Of a stretch of DNA of 64,000 nt, positions 1 through 8,093 are shown piece after piece. Source of the DNA: CAIYZT01 sp947461435 (lineage in GTDB: Bacteria > Pseudomonadota > Alphaproteobacteria > Rhodobacterales > Rhodobacteraceae). The position numbers and the translations under genes were made by a program. The notes below the pieces were generated by a model, which ran no database searches, was not told the origin of the DNA, and was given only the letters and a program-made list of their open reading frames with translations. Numbering within the stretch: the first letter of the stretch is position 1; every line of letters starts with the position of its first letter. Location: NCBI GenBank assembly GCA_965284435.1, contig OZ260083.1:372001-436000 (forward strand), in the 5' to 3' direction.

Positions 1-367
1 CGCGCTGCGCATACAGAATGCCGCCCGCGCAGATTGTATCTCCGACGCATTGATCAACGCCGTATTTCAACGGAATGCCAATGTCAGATTCAAAGGCCTC
101 CAGCCCACCGATCCGCACGACATTCATGATGTACCGCGCGCCTTCCAGCGCACGGCGTCGGTCAGTCGTCGCCGTAACGCGGGTTTTCAATCCATTCACA
201 TCGACGATGCGGCGGATGATTTGCGCCACCATATCCAGATTATGAGCGTTGATATCGGTCAGGGCAATTTCGATATCTTCGAATTCCGCAACCTTCAAAA
301 TGTCTGAACACAGCTTCTTGGTGAACCCAACTGACCCTGCGCCAATAATGGTAATCTTGAATGTCAT
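1..367 (-). CDS. Glycoside hydrolase family 4 (alpha-galactosidase-like), 3'-truncated by window edge
   Basis: Reading from the ATG at 367 on the minus strand gives 122 codons before the window ends, so only the N-terminal NAD-binding part is visible. It opens with ITIIGAGSVGFTKK, the Rossmann fingerprint of GH4 enzymes, followed by a DIN acidic loop at the end of beta-2 and a GGLEAFESD stretch typical of the family. GH4 enzymes hydrolyse alpha- or beta-glycosides by an NAD+ and Mn2+ dependent oxidation-elimination mechanism in the cytoplasm. A strong Shine-Dalgarno (GGAGGAG) lies about 6 nt upstream. The gene is divergent from the AraC-type regulator at 458 and is separate from the second GH4 gene at 2842-4209. 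Substrate cannot be assigned from this fragment. Confidence 0.88.
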   Translation of the reverse strand, partial: MTFKITIIGAGSVGFTKKLCSDILKVAEFEDIEIALTDINAHNLDMVAQIIRRIVDVNGLKTRVTATTDRRRALEGARYIMNVVRIGGLEAFESDIGIPLKYGVDQCVGDTICAGGILYAQR

Positions 368-457
368 GTCCGCTCCTCCGCGATCAACTTTGAAATAACG
401 ATAGGCGTAGGCCCCTGTTCCGGTATACAGAATTCTTGTGCGAACGCGGGTAATTTC

Positions 458-1324
458 ATGCTTTCTGCTTTGTTGAACCATGGCCACGATGTTCAAAGTT
501 TTCAGCGCCCCAACTCAGGCTCGCCGCTGCACTGCGTCGCGGTTGCGGCCGGGTATGAACAGCGCCGCAACGAAGTCTACTCTTGGGATGGTCTGAAACG
601 CGGAACCTCGCCATTCCTGGTGATTCAGCACACCCTTGTGGGCGAGGGTCGTCTTGACTTTGCCGGTACCCGCTACAGCCTAAGACCAGGTCAAACCATG
701 CTTGTGACCATGCCGCATGACCACCGCTATTTCCTAGAAAGAGGCGGAAACTGGGAATACTTCTGGTTTTTGCTGTCCGGCCGCGAGGCGCTTCGTCTTG
801 CGCGCGCCGTCGTTGACATCAGCGGCCCTGTCTTGTCGCTTCCCGCTCCTTTGGTCGATCGGCTGGCCGGGCATTGCCTGTCGCTGCTGGCCGCAACGGG
901 CCTTGCGCCGGGTCAGTTTTCGACCGAAGCCTATGGCGCGTTAAGCGTTCTGCATGACGCCGTTGCAGCAGAATCGCAGGCCGGTGCTGCCCCTTTACCG
1001 GCGGAACTGGCCCGTATTCTGCCTTTTGTAGAGGGCAATCTTGGCTCAAATCTCTCGGTCGAGGAATTGGCGCTTGTCGCCGGAATAAGCCGGGCGCATT
1101 TTGTTCGGCGGTTCACCGAAGCAACGGGACAGGCGCCGTCAACCTTCGTTCTGAGCCGGCGCCTAGAGCGGGTGGAACGGTTGCTGCTGGCAACAGAAAT
1201 GACCGTCTCGGATGTCGCGCAATTGACCGGGTTTTCGGATGGCAATTATCTGGCCAAAGTCTTTCGGCGGGAAAGGGGAATGTCGCCATTGGAATTTCGC
1301 GCCACCCGGGCAGAAGCGGTTTAG
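458..1324 (+). CDS. AraC family transcriptional regulator
   Basis: The 288-aa protein has an N-terminal AraC-type sugar-sensing cupin (about residues 30-170, including the LRPGQTMLVTMPHDHRYF strand typical of effector-arm domains) and a C-terminal double helix-turn-helix (about residues 190-285; helix 1 around LSVEELALVAGISRAHFVRRF, helix 2 around SDVAQLTGFSDGNYLAKVFRR). It is transcribed divergently from a GH4 gene and converges on the halogenase gene; its TAG and the halogenase TAA share bases (1321-1324). Position suggests it controls the GH4 gene at the left edge and perhaps the neighbouring transporter operon. The ATG at 458 has only a weak ribosome site, so the start is the least certain part. 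Confidence 0.88.
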   Translation: MLSALLNHGHDVQSFQRPNSGSPLHCVAVAAGYEQRRNEVYSWDGLKRGTSPFLVIQHTLVGEGRLDFAGTRYSLRPGQTMLVTMPHDHRYFLERGGNWEYFWFLLSGREALRLARAVVDISGPVLSLPAPLVDRLAGHCLSLLAATGLAPGQFSTEAYGALSVLHDAVAAESQAGAAPLPAELARILPFVEGNLGSNLSVEELALVAGISRAHFVRRFTEATGQAPSTFVLSRRLERVERLLLATEMTVSDVAQLTGFSDGNYLAKVFRRERGMSPLEFRATRAEAV

Positions 1325-2838
1325 GCCGCTGAACGGGCGGTCAGCGAATTCAAAAACGCCCTGTGCGGAATGGCTTTACCTGCGGCGACGCGGTATTCGC
1401 GTTCAAGTGTCTCCGCCGCTTTGCGCGCCGCAGTACGCAGCTGCGGACGTTCGGCAAGCCAGGCTTTTGCCTTGGTTTTGTCCAGCAACCCCAAACCATC
1501 CAGAACTGGCACATGCAGTTCATGGGTCACATGCGGCAGTCCAAGGGGCAGCGGTCGAAAATCTTCGGCCATCGGCACGCGGCCCGCCCAATGGCTCAGC
1601 TTGTCGGTCACGTCCGAAGGATGGCTGCCCGCAACATCTTGCCAAAACGCCGAATCCCGGCGCTCGCTGACATAGTGAAGGCGGATGAAATCGCGGAAAT
1701 CATCCACCTGCTGCGCCGCCACACCGTTGAAGGCGGCGCGTGCGCGCGGCGCAGGATCAGCCAAAAGGGTGCAAAGAAGCATCAACTGTACCACGGTTCC
1801 GTGGATCGATGTTGCTTCCAAGGGTTCCAGAAACGACGAGGAAAGCCCCAGCGCCACACAGTTGCCAATCCAGTTTCGATCCAGTCGCCCGGCATCAATC
1901 TTGATATCGTTTCGCGGATGAATCTCATGGCCCAGCGCCGTTTCAATCTCGGCTTTGGCTTGATCAGGGCTGCAATGCGCGTCGGAATAGACATAGCCGC
2001 AACCATACCTGCCTTGGGTCGGAATCTTCCACATCCATCCCGATTTTTGCGCCCAGGCCAGTGTGACCGGGGCAATCTCTTCGCCTTCGGGGATATCGAT
2101 CCAGAAAGGCATGGCGCGGTTCACGGGCAGAACATCGCCGTACCCCACCCATTTCGCCCCCATGTCACCGATCAGACGGCGGCGAAAGCCCGTAGCATCG
2201 ATGAACAGATCGCCGTCAACCTGCGTGCCGCTGTCCAACGTCAAAGCGGCGATATCCCCACTGTTTGCGTCCCGGGACACCCCGGCAACCTGATCGTCGA
2301 TCACCCGCACAGTTTTCGCTTTTGATCGCAGAAACTGCCCGGCAAGCGCCTGATCAAAGTGAAACGCGTGATGAAACGGGCCGACGGCAATGGTCTTGTC
2401 GCCTGATTGGGCAAAAGGACTGGCGTTGCGGTTGATCAAATGCTGAAACAGATGCGCCGAACCAACACCCTTTCCTTGCGATACAAGATAGTGATCCAGC
2501 GCGTTGATCCCTTTGGGCAGGCCGCTGACGTGATGGGGGTCATCAATCGGCCCATCATAGCTGTGGCCCAGCTTGCGCCAATCCCTGTGACGGATGGCGT
2601 ATTTGATTGTGGCACCGCTGGCGCCCAGAAACTCCATCTCGTCCAGACCAAGATGGCGCAGCATCTGGCGAAAGACGGCCGTCGTGCCTTCACCGACACC
2701 GATGGTTCCAATCTTGCTGCTTTCTATGACCGTGACATCACAGGCGTGTTTGCCCCGGCGGGCTGCGTCGCCCAGCATCAGGGCGGCAAGCCAACCTGCC
2801 GTCCCTCCGCCGACAACGACAATCCGCCGGGGCCACAT
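1321..2838 (-). CDS. Flavin-dependent tryptophan halogenase family protein
   Basis: The 505-aa protein starts with the FAD-binding GGGTAGW motif (residues 10-16), carries the halogenase signature WMWKIP (268-273), a lysine at position 79 in a TIKYAIR context and a glutamate at 341 in PLEATS. These correspond to Lys79 and Glu346 of PrnA, which handle hypohalous acid and the substrate. Length is close to known tryptophan halogenases (about 510-540 aa). Such enzymes need FADH2 from a partner reductase, which is not visible here. The gene is last in a minus-strand operon after the ABC importer and a GH4 gene, starting 3 nt after the GH4 stop. Family membership is clear; the substrate and whether it halogenates at all are unknown. 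A role in sugar-linked metabolism is inferred only from context. Confidence 0.9.
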   Translation of the reverse strand: MWPRRIVVVGGGTAGWLAALMLGDAARRGKHACDVTVIESSKIGTIGVGEGTTAVFRQMLRHLGLDEMEFLGASGATIKYAIRHRDWRKLGHSYDGPIDDPHHVSGLPKGINALDHYLVSQGKGVGSAHLFQHLINRNASPFAQSGDKTIAVGPFHHAFHFDQALAGQFLRSKAKTVRVIDDQVAGVSRDANSGDIAALTLDSGTQVDGDLFIDATGFRRRLIGDMGAKWVGYGDVLPVNRAMPFWIDIPEGEEIAPVTLAWAQKSGWMWKIPTQGRYGCGYVYSDAHCSPDQAKAEIETALGHEIHPRNDIKIDAGRLDRNWIGNCVALGLSSSFLEPLEATSIHGTVVQLMLLCTLLADPAPRARAAFNGVAAQQVDDFRDFIRLHYVSERRDSAFWQDVAGSHPSDVTDKLSHWAGRVPMAEDFRPLPLGLPHVTHELHVPVLDGLGLLDKTKAKAWLAERPQLRTAARKAAETLEREYRVAAGKAIPHRAFLNSLTARSAA

Positions 2839-2841
2839 GAT

Positions 2842-4209
2842 TCAGCCGGCCTTGCGCGCGTCAACCCGCGCCCATTCCGGCAGCCAGGTTCCGTGGGCTT
2901 GCAGCAGATCATGGGTCAAGGCCCAAATCTGATCCAGATCCAATTCGGCCCCGGTATGCGGATCCAACATGGCCGCATGATAGATATGTTCGGGATTTTC
3001 TGTCAAAAGCGCCTGAACAGTCAGATCCTGCACGTTGATATTGGTGCGCATCAGCGCGATCAGTTGCGGCGGAATATCCCGCACAACAGTCGGCTGCAGA
3101 CCCATATGGTCCACCAGGGTTGGTACTTCGACGGCGCAGCCATCGGGAAGCTGCGGGATAAATCCCTTGTTGCCGTGGTTGCCATAGATCACCGAAGGTT
3201 CACCCGTCACGACCGAATTCACGATCTGGCTGGCGTATTCGTGGCTTTCCTTCACCTCGATCGTATTTGCCGTCTTCAGCGTCTCAGCTTCTTTTTTCCA
3301 ACGGGCAATCTGCTCCACACAGCGCACGGGATATTCATCCAGCGGAATGCCGAAGCGTTCGATCAGATCCGGACGGTCGCGCTTGATGAACCACGGCGTG
3401 TATTCGGCAAAATGTTCAGAGCTTTCGGTCACGAAATATCCAAGGCGCGTCAGCATCTCATAGCGCACTTTATTGGGGCACCGCGGGTTCCAATGGCTGG
3501 GCTTTGGAAAGCGTCCCTCGCGGTAACCTTGCTTCAGCGCAGGGTAAAGATCCTTGTACGATCCATCGGCCTGGCGATGTTCAAACGTCATGTAAAAGGC
3601 CATGTGGTTGATACCACCCGCACGATACCGAATCTCTTCGACGGGAATCTCAAGATCACGGGCCAGCTCAAATGCCGTGCCTTGCACCGAATGACACAAG
3701 CCCACTTGTTTGATGGTCGGATATTTTGCCGCCATGGCCCAAGTGTTGATCGCCATCGGATTCACGTATTGCAACATGATCGCGTTCGGCGCGACGGCCA
3801 GCATATCTTCGCAAATGCCAAACAGAACCGGAACAGTCCGCAGGCCCCGCATGATGCCGCCAATGCCCAGTGTATCGGCAATGGTTTGGCGCAGGCCAAA
3901 CTTCTTGGGCACTTCGAAATCCGTGATTGTGCAAGGGTCATAGCCACCGACCTGAAAGCAGCACACCACAAAGTCAGCCCCATCCAAGGCGCGGCGTTGA
4001 TTTGTATAGGTCTTGATCGTGGCCTTGCCACCCAGCGTCTGGGCCAGTTTGCCAACGATTATCTCTGATTCTGCAAGCCGTTCGGGATTGATGTCCATCA
4101 AACGGACTTCGGCTTGCGCTAGGGCGGGGCGCGATAAAATATCGCCCGCGATATTCTTTGTGAAAACGGCGGATCCGGCGCCGATAAAGGTGATGACGGG
4201 TTTAGCCAT
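2842..4209 (-). CDS. melA: GH4 alpha-galactosidase (MelA-like)
   Basis: This 455-aa protein has full GH4 length. The N-terminus ITFIGAGSAVFTKN is a Rossmann NAD-binding fingerprint very like E. coli MelA, followed by LMDINPERLAESE. The metal-binding residues of the family are present: Cys172 in GLCHSVQG and His202 in GGINHMAFY. YVNPMAINTWA (148-158) is another family block. The enzyme should hydrolyse alpha-galactosides such as melibiose in the cytoplasm using NAD+ and Mn2+. It begins 11 nt after the ATPase gene of the ABC importer with an AAGGA ribosome site, so import and hydrolysis are probably co-transcribed. GH4 specificity varies (galactosidase, glucosidase, galacturonidase); the MelA-like sequence and Agp-like transporter favour alpha-galactoside. 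Confidence 0.9.
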   Translation of the reverse strand: MAKPVITFIGAGSAVFTKNIAGDILSRPALAQAEVRLMDINPERLAESEIIVGKLAQTLGGKATIKTYTNQRRALDGADFVVCCFQVGGYDPCTITDFEVPKKFGLRQTIADTLGIGGIMRGLRTVPVLFGICEDMLAVAPNAIMLQYVNPMAINTWAMAAKYPTIKQVGLCHSVQGTAFELARDLEIPVEEIRYRAGGINHMAFYMTFEHRQADGSYKDLYPALKQGYREGRFPKPSHWNPRCPNKVRYEMLTRLGYFVTESSEHFAEYTPWFIKRDRPDLIERFGIPLDEYPVRCVEQIARWKKEAETLKTANTIEVKESHEYASQIVNSVVTGEPSVIYGNHGNKGFIPQLPDGCAVEVPTLVDHMGLQPTVVRDIPPQLIALMRTNINVQDLTVQALLTENPEHIYHAAMLDPHTGAELDLDQIWALTHDLLQAHGTWLPEWARVDARKAG

Positions 4210-4220
4210 GACAGAGGTCC

Positions 4221-5834
4221 TTAGGTTGCAATTTCAAATGCCGCGCGAACAAGGCGCCGGGTATAGTCTGTTTGGGGGGTCTCCAAGACCTGATCGACAA
4301 GGCCTTGCTCAACAATTTGGCCGTTCTGCATGACAATCACGCGGTGGCACAGGGCGCGCACCACCTTCAGATCATGGCTGATGAACAGATAGGACAAACC
4401 CTTGTCGCGTTGCAGCGTGCGCAACAATTCGATGATCTGCGCCTGCACGGACAGATCCAGCGCACTCGTCGGCTCATCCAGAAGAATGAACTCGGGCTCC
4501 AAGGCGATGGCTCTGGCGATGGCCAGACGTTGCCGTTGCCCGCCCGAAAACTCGTGCGGAAATCTGGGCAGAATGTCATCCGGCATGCCCGAATCGCGCA
4601 AGGCTTGCCGGACCCGCTCCAGCCGGTCCGCGCGGCCCTTGCCGATTCCGTTCACAATCAACCCTTCTTCGATGATCTGACGCACCGACATGCGGGGGTT
4701 CAAACTGGCAAAGGGATCTTGAAAGACGATCTGCATCCGCTGGCGATAGGGTTTCATGCCGGCGCGGTCCAAGGCGTCGATCCGGTTGCCCAGAAATTCC
4801 ACCTCGCCGCCGGACAACGTGTTCAGCCGCATCAGCGCCTGACCGAAGGTCGTCTTGCCTGAACCGCTTTCGCCCACAAGACCCAAGGTTTCCCCCCGCT
4901 TCAGCGTCAAGGAAAGCCCATCAACGGCTTGAAGAGCGTGATAGCTGCCGCGAAACGCCCCGCCCTTTCGCAAGGTAAAGGTCACACGCACATCGCGCCC
5001 TTCAAGGACCGTCTCTTTTCCGCCTTCAAGCAGGTTCGCCTGCCCTTTGGGCTCCGATCCCAAAAGGCGTTTGGTATAGGGGTGCTGCGGATTGCTGAAT
5101 AATTCCTCCGTGATCCCCTCTTCGCGCACTTCGCCGTGCTGCATGACATAAACGTAATCTGCAAACTGCCGCACCACGGTCAGATCATGCGTGATCAGAA
5201 TGACAGCCATTCCGGTCTTGGCTTTCAGCTCTTTGATCAGGTTCAGGATTTCGGCCTGCACGGTTACATCCAAGGCCGTTGTCGGCTCGTCCGCAATCAG
5301 GACGTCCGGGTTGTTGGCCAGCGCCATCGCGATCATCACGCGCTGCCTTTGTCCACCCGACAATTGATGCGGATATTGGTTGACCCGCGATTCTGGATCC
5401 GGAATCTGCACCTCGCGCAGCAATTCCACTACCTTGGCCGCCGCCTGCGCCTTGGTTATCTTCTGGTGGATGCGCAAGATTTCCGCAATCTGCGCCCCGA
5501 CGGTGTAAACCGGGTTCAAACTGCTCATCGGTTCCTGAAAGATCATCGTCAGCCGATTGCCACGCAGCCGCCGCATCTCGGAATCCGACAGGCGCGACAT
5601 ATCCTTGTCGCCGTACATGATCTCGGTCTGGTTCGACACCGTGGCGCGTTTGGACAAAAGCCGCATCACCGCCCGCGCCGTTACCGACTTGCCCGAACCG
5701 CTTTCTCCCACCAGCGCAATGGTCTGGCCCTTGTGCAGGCGAAACGACACATTGCGCACCGCTTCGATCTGGCCACCGTCCACCTTGAACGACACCCCGA
5801 TATTCTTTGCCTCAATAGCGATGTCTTGGGTCAT
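4221..5834 (-). CDS. ABC importer ATPase, fused double nucleotide-binding domain (OppDF/AgpD-like)
   Basis: The protein (537 aa from the chosen ATG at 5834) carries two complete ABC ATPase domains in tandem. Each half has a Walker A (GESGSGKS and GESGSGKT), a signature motif (LSGGQRQR and FSGGQRQR), a Walker B followed by DEPTTALD or DEPTSALD, and a switch His (ITHDL and ISHDL). The Opp/Dpp-type C-terminal extension (NPQHPYTKRLL) follows the first domain. The frame is open upstream to 5915, but that extension lies inside the preceding permease gene, whose stop is at 5845; the ATG at 5834 is 10 nt downstream and is preferred. Fused OppD-OppF proteins are the ATPases of alpha-galactoside importers such as S. 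meliloti AgpD. Here it should energise the two permeases encoded just upstream. Confidence 0.92.
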   Translation of the reverse strand: MTQDIAIEAKNIGVSFKVDGGQIEAVRNVSFRLHKGQTIALVGESGSGKSVTARAVMRLLSKRATVSNQTEIMYGDKDMSRLSDSEMRRLRGNRLTMIFQEPMSSLNPVYTVGAQIAEILRIHQKITKAQAAAKVVELLREVQIPDPESRVNQYPHQLSGGQRQRVMIAMALANNPDVLIADEPTTALDVTVQAEILNLIKELKAKTGMAVILITHDLTVVRQFADYVYVMQHGEVREEGITEELFSNPQHPYTKRLLGSEPKGQANLLEGGKETVLEGRDVRVTFTLRKGGAFRGSYHALQAVDGLSLTLKRGETLGLVGESGSGKTTFGQALMRLNTLSGGEVEFLGNRIDALDRAGMKPYRQRMQIVFQDPFASLNPRMSVRQIIEEGLIVNGIGKGRADRLERVRQALRDSGMPDDILPRFPHEFSGGQRQRLAIARAIALEPEFILLDEPTSALDLSVQAQIIELLRTLQRDKGLSYLFISHDLKVVRALCHRVIVMQNGQIVEQGLVDQVLETPQTDYTRRLVRAAFEIAT

Positions 5835-5844
5835 CTTTGCGGCC

Positions 5845-6978
5845 TCAATAGGGGTCAATGGCATCGCGCAGGCCATCGCCCAGCGCGTTAAAGGCGAAAA
5901 CCGCCAAAAGGACAAAGCCGACAGGCGACAAAATCCATGGATAGGATCCGATCACACTGAAAGTGCCCGCGTCCTGCAACATCAATCCCCAGGAAATCAA
6001 TGGTGGTTTGACGGCAAAGCCAAGGTATCCAAGAAAGCTTTCCAGCAGAATGATCGATGGGATACCCAAGGTCACCGCCACGATCACGTGGCTCATCACG
6101 TTGGGCAGGATATGGCGCGTGATGATCCGCCCGTCACTTGCCCCCACGGCCGTCGCCGCACGAACATAATCCACCCTTGCCATGGCCATGGTCTTGCTGC
6201 GCACCTCACGGGAAAGCTGCGCCCATCCAAGGCCCGCGATCACCAGAATGACAAAGCTGATGAACAGATAGCTGGGCGCGGTGACCGGGATCAGTGTCGT
6301 CAACGCAAGGTAAAGCGGCAGTTGCGGAAACGCCAGGATGATCTCCACAAAGCGCTGAAACCACAGGTCAAAGCGCCCCCCGATATAGCCCGAGGTAATG
6401 CCCAAAAGCGTGCCCGCAATTGTGATCAAGGTAATCGACGTCAGGGCGATGATCAGCGATATCCGGGCGCCCATGATGCCACGTGACAGAATATCACGCC
6501 CCAACTTGTCGGTTCCCAGAATGTGCAGGGTCTCTCCATCGGCGAGGCCAATCAAATGGGTGTCCATCGGGATCACGCCCCACATCCGATACGCCCATCC
6601 CTCCACAAAAAGGCGCAGCGGCCTTGGGTTGTCCATGTCCAGCGCCATAAGCGGCTGGAACGTGACGGGATCCAGTTCCGTGGCACTTTCCACCACACGG
6701 TAGGCCACGGGCCACAAGGTCAACCCATCCTTGGTAAAGAACGAAATCCGGTCCGGCGGCGCGAATGAGGCGGTGGGCTGGTTCGGATCCATCGGCGCCA
6801 TGAACGGCGCAAAAAGTGCTGTGATCAGCAAGGTTGAAACCATGACAAGCCCGATCATCCCCGGCACCGACCGGCGGAACCGCCGCCAGACCAAGGCAAG
6901 ATACCCTTGGCTGACCGTCGATACGGTGGAGGTGCGGGCATCCGCGGCTTCGCCATCGTGCAAAGTGGGGGCGCTCAT
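5845..6978 (-). CDS. ABC importer permease (OppC/DppC-like, AgpC-like)
   Basis: A 377-aa inner-membrane permease of the peptide/opine/nickel superfamily. The single N-terminal membrane segment (about residues 37-58) is followed by a periplasmic insertion of roughly 100 residues and then the transport domain with HILGTDKLGRDILSRGIMGAR, the characteristic DppC entry motif, and the EAA-like loop VRAATAVGASDGRIITRHILPN. Its ATG overlaps the stop of the upstream permease by 4 nt, indicating translational coupling. The long insertion is the usual form in AgpC-like sugar importers rather than in E. coli DppC. It pairs with the gene at 6975-8003 to form the channel. Confidence 0.91.
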   Translation of the reverse strand: MSAPTLHDGEAADARTSTVSTVSQGYLALVWRRFRRSVPGMIGLVMVSTLLITALFAPFMAPMDPNQPTASFAPPDRISFFTKDGLTLWPVAYRVVESATELDPVTFQPLMALDMDNPRPLRLFVEGWAYRMWGVIPMDTHLIGLADGETLHILGTDKLGRDILSRGIMGARISLIIALTSITLITIAGTLLGITSGYIGGRFDLWFQRFVEIILAFPQLPLYLALTTLIPVTAPSYLFISFVILVIAGLGWAQLSREVRSKTMAMARVDYVRAATAVGASDGRIITRHILPNVMSHVIVAVTLGIPSIILLESFLGYLGFAVKPPLISWGLMLQDAGTFSVIGSYPWILSPVGFVLLAVFAFNALGDGLRDAIDPY

Positions 6979-8003
6979 GTGTTGTCTCCCACCCGAATCC
7001 GCGGATCCAGCGCCACAAGCAGCAGATCAGCGATGATGTTGCCGATGATCAAGGTGGCCCCCAAAACCAAAAGCAAGGTCGCCGTGACATAGACGTCGCC
7101 GATGTTCATCGACCCCACGATGGCCGGGCCGATCGTGGCCAGACCAAAGACGATGGCCACCTCAATCTCGCCGGTCAACATATACGGCAAAACCACGCCC
7201 TGATAGGCAATCAAAGGATGCAGCGCATTGGGCACTGCGTGCCGCATGATCACCGCACCTTCACCCAGACCTTTTGCCCGGGCCGTCTCGATGTATTGGG
7301 CGTTCAACGTGTCCAAAAGATTGGCGCGCATCACCCGCATGTTATAGGCCAGCCCCCCAAAAGTGGCGACAAAGATCACCGGCCAGACATGCTGAATGAG
7401 GTTCCACAGCTTTTCCCAGTTGAAATCAAACAGGCCCGGCCACCAAGGTTGCCCGCCGTATTTCGACGAAAAGAACGACCCGATTTCCTGTACGTTCAGT
7501 TTGTAGGCCAGAACATACAAGATGATCAGGGCCATCAAGAACCGCGGTACGGTCATGCCCAAGAAGGACACGAACGACAGCAGGGTATCCACCCATGTGT
7601 ATTGCTTGACCGCAGCCAGAACGCCAAAGGAAATTCCCAGAAGCGACGCCAGGATGTGGCAGGTCAACGCGATCGCGATGGTTGGGGGCAGACGCTGGGC
7701 CATGATGTCCCAGACGGGTTTGTTATAGGCATAAGATTGCCCGAAATCCCCGGCGCTGACGATGCCCCATATCCAACGGAAATATTGCACGAACAGCGGG
7801 TCATTCAAACCATGCGCCTCGCGGTATGCGTCGGCGGCACGGGTGGCGGCTTCGGCCGTCGCGTTGCCTTGGGTCATCATATTGGCGCGAATGAAATCGC
7901 CATAATCCCCCGGCGGGGCCTGAATGATCGCAAAAGTGATCACGCTCATCACGAAGAGAACCGGGATCGCTTGCAAAATGCGGATCAGCAGGAAACGCAG
8001 CAT
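6975..8003 (-). CDS. ABC importer permease (OppB/DppB-like, AgpB-like)
   Basis: The 342-aa protein starts MLRFLLIRILQAIPVLFVMSVITF, the standard DppB first membrane helix, and keeps the family features: a periplasmic segment with GLNDPLFVQYFRWIWGI, LPPTIAIAL, and the cytoplasmic loop IETARAKGLGEGAVIMRHAVPNAL that docks the ATPase. The start ATG has GAGGTG five nt upstream. It follows the binding-protein gene after a 90-nt gap that contains a stem-loop (8039-8069) and overlaps the next permease by 4 nt. Confidence 0.91.
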   Translation of the reverse strand: MLRFLLIRILQAIPVLFVMSVITFAIIQAPPGDYGDFIRANMMTQGNATAEAATRAADAYREAHGLNDPLFVQYFRWIWGIVSAGDFGQSYAYNKPVWDIMAQRLPPTIAIALTCHILASLLGISFGVLAAVKQYTWVDTLLSFVSFLGMTVPRFLMALIILYVLAYKLNVQEIGSFFSSKYGGQPWWPGLFDFNWEKLWNLIQHVWPVIFVATFGGLAYNMRVMRANLLDTLNAQYIETARAKGLGEGAVIMRHAVPNALHPLIAYQGVVLPYMLTGEIEVAIVFGLATIGPAIVGSMNIGDVYVTATLLLVLGATLIIGNIIADLLLVALDPRIRVGDNT

Positions 8004-8038
8004 CGACGCACCTCGTGATGGAAGGGAAAGAGAGGTGC

Positions 8039-8069
8039 CGGCGGGACGGGCGCAAGGCCGATCCCGCCG
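8039..8069 (-). other. Intercistronic stem-loop between binding-protein and permease genes
   Basis: CGGCGGGA at 8039-8046 is the exact reverse complement of TCCCGCCG at 8062-8069, giving an 8-bp GC-rich stem with a 15-nt loop. There is no T-run on the coding (minus) strand, so full termination is unlikely. In binding-protein-dependent importer operons such hairpins often protect the upstream mRNA or attenuate downstream expression so that the binding protein outnumbers the permeases. That role here is inferred. Confidence 0.5.
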
Positions 8070-8093
8070 ACGGTTAAAGCTCCGGGAGGAACT

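Noticed and set aside
2407..4068. 553-codon open frame on the plus strand opposite the MelA-like gene
   Set aside because: It is antisense to a clear GH4 gene; the sequence has no recognisable domain and is rich in His, Arg and Gln typical of GC-biased shadow frames.
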